DNA of 64,000 nt, from positions 52,911 to 116,910 of the forward strand of contig NZ_SKCD01000023.1 of NCBI RefSeq assembly GCF_006542765.1. Direction: 5' to 3'. Shown piece after piece: positions 60,576-64,000 of this stretch (position 1 is its first letter; every line of letters begins with the position of its first letter). A model generated the notes under the pieces. It was given only the letters and a program-made list of their open reading frames with translations. It ran no database searches and had not been told where the DNA came from. The translations under genes were made by a program, and so were the position numbers. The stretch is from Paenibacillus luteus (GTDB lineage Bacteria; Bacillota; Bacilli; Paenibacillales; Paenibacillaceae).

Positions 60576-61728
60576 TGATGATTCTGTCATGCATCTGATT
60601 ATGAGGAAAATGCTGATGAAGTTTCCCGAAGTGGAAGTGGCCGGCGCTTTCACGGATACGCAGTCAGCAGCAGCCTTTTTGAGCGAGAACGCCGACATTG
60701 AACTGGCTTTTGTCGATATTTCGATGCCAGGTGAAAATGGCATGACATTTGCGGCTAGAATAGAACAAACGGGGAGTGGGGTACAGATCGTATTTGTCAC
60801 TTCGCATAAGGAATTTGCTTTAAAGGCGTATGAGCTTTCCGTGGTGGATTATTTGGTTAAGCCGGTATCGCAGGAGAGGTTGGAGAGGACAGTCAATCGC
60901 ACGCTTGCAGGCAGGCAGGCGCTGCGTTCGCTGCCACTGGAGGATTCGAACGCCAGAGTGGCTAATGAAATCATGATTACAACGTTAGGTGATTTTTCCG
61001 TACGAAACGATTCGGGACGCGTGAAATGGATTTCGAATAAAAGCGCAGAGCTATTTGCGTATTTGCTTCTCAATCGAGGGAAGCGAATTGCCCGTGTTCG
61101 GCTGGTCGCTGATATTTTTGGTGGCATGTCCAAGGAAAATGCAGATAAGTATTTGAATACGACCGTCTATCAGCTGCGCAAATCATTGGAGCCGATAGGC
61201 TTGCGGGAGTCCATCCGTTCGGAAAATGACGGGTACGCTTTGGAGCTGTCTCATGCGCTTATCGATTACGAGGAGTTTGAACAACGGTCTAGTCTTTGGG
61301 AAAATGTGACTGACAGCGATGTGGACAGCGTATTGCAATGCGAGAAGCTGTACACGGGAGATTTATTCGGCAGTAAAGCCTATGTCTGGGCGATTCATGA
61401 GACGGAACGGTTGGCAGAAATGTATGCATCCTTTGTCAAACGGGTATCTGAGTCGCTGCTATCTATTCAGAATACAACGGCTGCCATGAAGCTGCTGCTA
61501 AAGCTGAATGCCCGCAATCCGTTAGACGAAACGGTTGTACGCCTGCTGATGAAGCTGAACGCTCAGGAAGGGAACAAGAAGGCGTTGAATGTTCAGTACA
61601 CCGACTATGTGAAAATCCTAAACCGGGAGCTTGGTATCCGTCCCTCAAAAGAGCTGCTTCATTTGTACGATTCGCTTGTAGTGGATATTATCGATAAAAA
61701 AATGTCGACAGCAGTTAGAAAAACGTGA
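60556..61728 (+). CDS. Response regulator with SARP-type (BTAD) output
   Basis: 390 residues. Receiver domain about 1-120 with acidic pocket D7/D8, phospho-acceptor D54 (FVDISMPGENG), T82 and K102. OmpR-like winged helix about 140-225 (KWISNKSAELFAYLLLNRGK), then the BTAD region about 235-380, as in SARP regulators. In actinomycetes SARPs drive antibiotic clusters; here the output is joined to a receiver. TTG start at 60556 behind GGAGGTGG. It overlaps its cognate kinase gene. Targets unknown. Confidence 0.87.
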   Translation: MKVILVDDDSVMHLIMRKMLMKFPEVEVAGAFTDTQSAAAFLSENADIELAFVDISMPGENGMTFAARIEQTGSGVQIVFVTSHKEFALKAYELSVVDYLVKPVSQERLERTVNRTLAGRQALRSLPLEDSNARVANEIMITTLGDFSVRNDSGRVKWISNKSAELFAYLLLNRGKRIARVRLVADIFGGMSKENADKYLNTTVYQLRKSLEPIGLRESIRSENDGYALELSHALIDYEEFEQRSSLWENVTDSDVDSVLQCEKLYTGDLFGSKAYVWAIHETERLAEMYASFVKRVSESLLSIQNTTAAMKLLLKLNARNPLDETVVRLLMKLNAQEGNKKALNVQYTDYVKILNRELGIRPSKELLHLYDSLVVDIIDKKMSTAVRKT

Positions 61729-61770
61729 CGACTTGCTGGTTAAGCTATATATAGAAAGAGTTGAGGCAGG

Positions 61771-62727
61771 ATGGCAGAAGATCGAATGGATGACAAGCTC
61801 TCTAAAATGATAGACGCTGCTAAACTTTATTATGAATTAAATTATAATCAGGAAGAAATTGCACAAAAGCTGGGCGTGTCGCGTCCGACCATCTCCAGGT
61901 TTCTTCAACAGGCGAAGGATGAGGGTTATGTTCAAATCAAAATTGTGAATCCGAATGGAAACAATTTTGTGTTAGCCGATCGGCTGGAGTCAAAGTTTCA
62001 CTTGAAGAAGGCAGTGATCGTCTCGGTGCCGCAGTATGAGGACAGCATCGTTAAGCGCTACATAGGCGAAGCTGCTGCTTCTTATTTATACGACACGGTT
62101 AAGGACGGCGATATTATTGCAACAACCTGGGGCACGACGCTGTTTCAGATGGCTACACAGCTTAAGGACAAGCCTGTTCGCGATGTGAGGGTCGTACAAT
62201 TAAACGGCGGAGTCAGTCATTCGGAGACCAATACCTATGCGTATGAAATCGTTCATTTATTCGGGCAAGCCTTTCATACGATCCCCTATTTTATTCCGCT
62301 GCCTGCGCTCGTCGATCATGAGCTTGTGAAGCGGACGATTGAGTCGGATCGGCATATCCGCAATATTTTGGAACTGGGCAAGCTCTCCAACATCGCGGTG
62401 GTTACGGTAGGTGCGCCGACTGACGATTCCGTGTTGATTCGAGCGAATTATTTTACAGAATCGGATCTTGAGATTATCCGTGAGCGGGCGGCGGGAGATA
62501 TTTGCTCGCGGTACATTGATACGGCAGGTGTCATTTGCTCAGACGAGCTGAATCAACGGACGATTGGGATTAACCTCGATGAGCTGAAGCGGAAGGAACA
62601 ATCTATTCTTGTAGCTGGCGGAGCGAAGAAGGTTAACGGCATCTATGGCGCGCTGCGCGGAGGCTACACCAATGTGCTGATTACCGACCAATTTACGGCA
62701 AGGTATTTGCTCGAACGGGAGCTTTAA
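61771..62727 (+). CDS. SorC/DeoR-type sugar-binding transcriptional regulator
   Basis: 318 residues. N-terminal helix-turn-helix (NYNQEEIAQKLGVSRPTISR, about 25-45) and a sugar-phosphate isomerase-like effector domain (about 65-315) with TTWGTTLFQ, VVQLNGGVSHS and AGGAKKVNGIYGAL. This is the B. subtilis DeoR (SorC) family, which senses phosphorylated sugars. ATG 61771 behind TTGAGGCAGG; a second ATG follows at 61786. No target genes adjoin it, so the sugar is unknown. Nucleosides released by the giant nucleotidase would be a natural link, but this is only a guess. Confidence 0.87.
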   Translation: MAEDRMDDKLSKMIDAAKLYYELNYNQEEIAQKLGVSRPTISRFLQQAKDEGYVQIKIVNPNGNNFVLADRLESKFHLKKAVIVSVPQYEDSIVKRYIGEAAASYLYDTVKDGDIIATTWGTTLFQMATQLKDKPVRDVRVVQLNGGVSHSETNTYAYEIVHLFGQAFHTIPYFIPLPALVDHELVKRTIESDRHIRNILELGKLSNIAVVTVGAPTDDSVLIRANYFTESDLEIIRERAAGDICSRYIDTAGVICSDELNQRTIGINLDELKRKEQSILVAGGAKKVNGIYGALRGGYTNVLITDQFTARYLLEREL

Positions 62728-62757
62728 ACGCAAACTGCTGGAATGAGAGCATTAAAC

Positions 62758-62788
62758 GCAAAAAAGGGGGGGTAAAGCCCCCTTTTGC
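62758..62788. terminator. Bidirectional terminator
   Basis: GCAAAAAAGGGGG and CCCCCTTTTGC (62758-62788) form a hairpin between the convergent SorC-type gene and folD, with A and T runs on both sides. Confidence 0.8.
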
Positions 62789-62824
62789 TATGTGGTAGTG
62801 TTTTTGGACTAAGTTGTTGCTCTG

Positions 62825-63673
62825 CTAATGCTTTGCGGTTTTTTCGGCTGCGTCAACGGTGTGCTTGAGAAGCATGGCAATGGTAACAGGTCCGACGCCT
62901 GCCGGAACGGGGGTTATGGCGCTTGCCTTCAGGAGGCAAGCTTCGTAGTCGACATCCCCGACGTTGCCTGCATTGTATCCAGCGTCGAGAACGACGGCTC
63001 CGGGGCGCAGCCATTCGCCTTGGATGAACTTTGGTTTGCCGACGGCAGCGACGACGATATCGGCGAGCTTGACCATATCCGCTAAATTCGTGGTTTTGGA
63101 ATGGCAGGTTGTGACCGTGGCATTGCGGTTAAGCAGCATTAGCGAAACCGGTTTGCCGAGGATCGGACTGCGGCCGATGACGACAGCATGCTTGCCCTCG
63201 ATCGGGATGCGGTAATAATCGAGTAAGGCCATAATGGCAGCGGGCGTGCAGGAAGGATAGTCCGCGTAGCCAAACGCATTTTGAGCGAAGCCCAGCGCGG
63301 TCACGCCGTCGACATCCTTGTGGATGCTGATGGCTTCAAAGGCTGCGCGTTCGTCGATCTGATGGGGGACGGGATGCTGCAGCAAAATGCCATGAACAAG
63401 GGGATCTTCATTTAGCTGTGAAATGACGTTAATTAACTCCTCCGTTGATATGGACCTATCCAAATGGATGCGTCTTGACGTGATGCCAAGCCGTTTGCAG
63501 GCATTGCCTTTCATTCGCACGTAGGTCTCGGATGCGGGATCATCACCGACTAGAATCGTGGCGAGACAAGGGGTAATCCCTATGCCGCTCAGTGCATCCA
63601 CCCTCGTTCTCAACTGTTCCTTCAGTTCGTTCGCCACGCGTGCTCCGTCTAAAATCAGCTTTTCTGCCATCAT
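62825..63673 (-). CDS. folD: Methylene-THF dehydrogenase/methenyl-THF cyclohydrolase
   Basis: 282 residues, a bifunctional enzyme that interconverts methylene-, methenyl- and 10-formyl-tetrahydrofolate for purine synthesis. Conserved parts are YVRMKGNACKRLGI, the LLQHPVPHQID motif, PCTPAAIMALLDYY and VVIGRSPILGKPVSLMLLNR. Length fits the family (about 285). Start ATG at 63673 (double ATG) behind AGGAGCTGGGG. Its leader carries a ZTP riboswitch and terminator (63711-63812). Confidence 0.96.
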   Translation of the reverse strand: MMAEKLILDGARVANELKEQLRTRVDALSGIGITPCLATILVGDDPASETYVRMKGNACKRLGITSRRIHLDRSISTEELINVISQLNEDPLVHGILLQHPVPHQIDERAAFEAISIHKDVDGVTALGFAQNAFGYADYPSCTPAAIMALLDYYRIPIEGKHAVVIGRSPILGKPVSLMLLNRNATVTTCHSKTTNLADMVKLADIVVAAVGKPKFIQGEWLRPGAVVLDAGYNAGNVGDVDYEACLLKASAITPVPAGVGPVTIAMLLKHTVDAAEKTAKH

Positions 63674-63710
63674 CTACCCCAGCTCCTTCAAATGGTTGTC
63701 GGAAAACATA

Positions 63711-63740
63711 AAAAGGCAAGGGGATAATCCCCTTACCTTT
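63711..63740 (-). terminator. Expression-platform terminator of the folD riboswitch
   Basis: On the minus strand AAGGTAAGGGG, loop ATTA, CCCCTTGCCTT, then TTTTAT. It is an intrinsic terminator directly behind the ZTP aptamer. Ligand binding should prevent its formation and switch folD on. Confidence 0.85.
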
Positions 63741-63812
63741 GCCCAGGCGTACGGCTAATGATCTGCGCGCTTCCTCATGGTTCCCCATGCTCCGCCAGTC
63801 ACGCACAGCTTT
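63738..63812 (-). ncRNA. ZTP/ZMP riboswitch (pfl motif)
   Basis: Minus-strand sequence with the conserved pfl features: GTGACTGGCGGAGC, a GC-rich hairpin (ATGGGGAACCAT), AGGAAGCG, and the 3' conserved CCGTACGCCTGGGCAAAGG. ZTP riboswitches sense ZMP/ZTP, which build up when 10-formyl-THF is short, and turn on folD and purine genes. The position before folD and the terminator behind it fit exactly. Confidence 0.9.
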
Positions 63813-63864
63813 GTGATGTTGCTTCTATTGTAACAGCTGAAACGAGAAAAAACGAGCGGTCCCG

Positions 63865-63892
63865 ATTATAGCCTGTTGTTCTTCTGTGATAA
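63865..63892 (-). promoter_or_regulatory. Possible folD promoter reaching into the IS end
   Basis: On the minus strand TTATCA (63892 to 63887), 16-base spacer and TATAAT (63870 to 63865). The -35 lies in the repeat at the IS end (63882-63897), so it may be a hybrid promoter. TACAAT on the minus strand near 63828-63833 is another candidate -10. Confidence 0.35.
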
Positions 63893-63924
63893 TGTCATCC
63901 CATAACTGTTCTGAGATAATGTCA
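63882..63924 (+). repeat. Direct repeats at the left end of an insertion sequence
   Basis: TTCTGTGATAATGTCA (63882-63897) and TTCTGAGATAATGTCA (63909-63924) differ at one base and lie 27 bases apart, just before the transposase start. Such repeats are usual transposase-binding sites inside an IS end. The exact boundary cannot be fixed without the right end. Confidence 0.5.
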
Positions 63925-63947
63925 CTATGGGACAGGAGACAATTACA

Positions 63948-64000
63948 TTGACCAGAGAAGAACTGAAGAAGATCCGCGTCGTGCAGAAAATAGTGGATGG
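63948..64000 (+). mobile_element. Transposase gene, 5' end only (ISNCY-like)
   Basis: TTG at 63948 behind GACAGGAGAC opens a frame reading MTREELKKIRVVQKIVDG up to the window edge. This resembles the N-terminus of ISNCY-type transposases, which begin with a helix-turn-helix of this kind. The rest is outside the window. Confidence 0.65.

Noticed and set aside
1..64000. tRNA, rRNA, CRISPR and prophage genes
   Set aside because: None recognised by eye; the only mobile DNA seen is the IS end at the right edge.

Overview
The window looks like a chromosomal segment of a Gram-positive, endospore-forming Bacillota, most likely Paenibacillus or a close relative. The reasons are roughly balanced base composition, strong purine-rich ribosome binding sites with frequent TTG/GTG starts, a GlpP-type glycerol antiterminator, BmrC/BmrD-type exporters, a ZTP riboswitch in front of folD, an SLH-anchored giant surface enzyme and many AraC-type sugar regulators. 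This placement is inferred from gene content; no rRNA or tRNA gene was seen.

Layout. 1-4.3 kb: end of a LacI regulator, then glpP-glpK-glpD (glycerol use) with a GlpP-type antitermination hairpin before glpD. 4.4-5.7 kb: a His-rich zinc-type CDF exporter with an ArsR/SmtB-like operator at its promoter. 6.2-9.3 kb: GH42 beta-galactosidase divergent from an AraC regulator. 9.3-12.6 kb: a CatE-like VOC protein, two unknown membrane-anchored proteins and an EamA transporter. 12.7-16.1 kb: a decayed stretch, then an ArsR-type regulator with an ABC-2 exporter. 16.2-16.6 kb: two related small proteins behind a mother-cell-sigma-like promoter. 16.6-23.5 kb: an AraC regulator and a five-gene operon whose enzymes together would turn L-galactose into 2-keto-3-deoxygluconate. 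23.7-29.7 kb: an ABC exporter pair, then FetAB-like iron export with an MBL-fold hydrolase. 29.9-32.3 kb: a DUF212/PAP2-like protein, an esterase and a Trm11-like methyltransferase with a (TA)5 tract at its 5' end.

32.4-38.9 kb: nirB-nirD-nirC-cobA (nitrite uptake and reduction plus siroheme supply) transcribed leftward, and an ANTAR protein plus a TrpD2-like protein transcribed rightward. The nirB leader carries the two hairpins with A1/G4 hexaloops that ANTAR proteins bind, and the second overlaps an intrinsic terminator. 38.9-44.1 kb: an ssuADCB sulfonate operon divergent from a regulator that fuses an excisionase-type HTH to an SsuA-like substrate-binding domain. 44.1-50.6 kb: a glycosyltransferase, two unknown proteins and the BmrC/BmrD exporter. 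51.0-58.5 kb: one 2500-residue secreted protein with lamin-tail, OB-like, nuclease, two tandem 5'-nucleotidase, Pro/Thr-linker and three SLH domains. 58.7-62.7 kb: a 7TM histidine kinase with a SARP-type response regulator, then a SorC/DeoR-type sugar regulator. 62.8-64 kb: folD under a ZTP riboswitch, with the left end of an insertion sequence just upstream.

The strongest items for a second look are the ANTAR leader, the HTH-SBP fusion regulator, the inferred L-galactose operon, the giant duplicated nucleotidase, the metal operator, the mother-cell-type small-protein pair and the TA tract.
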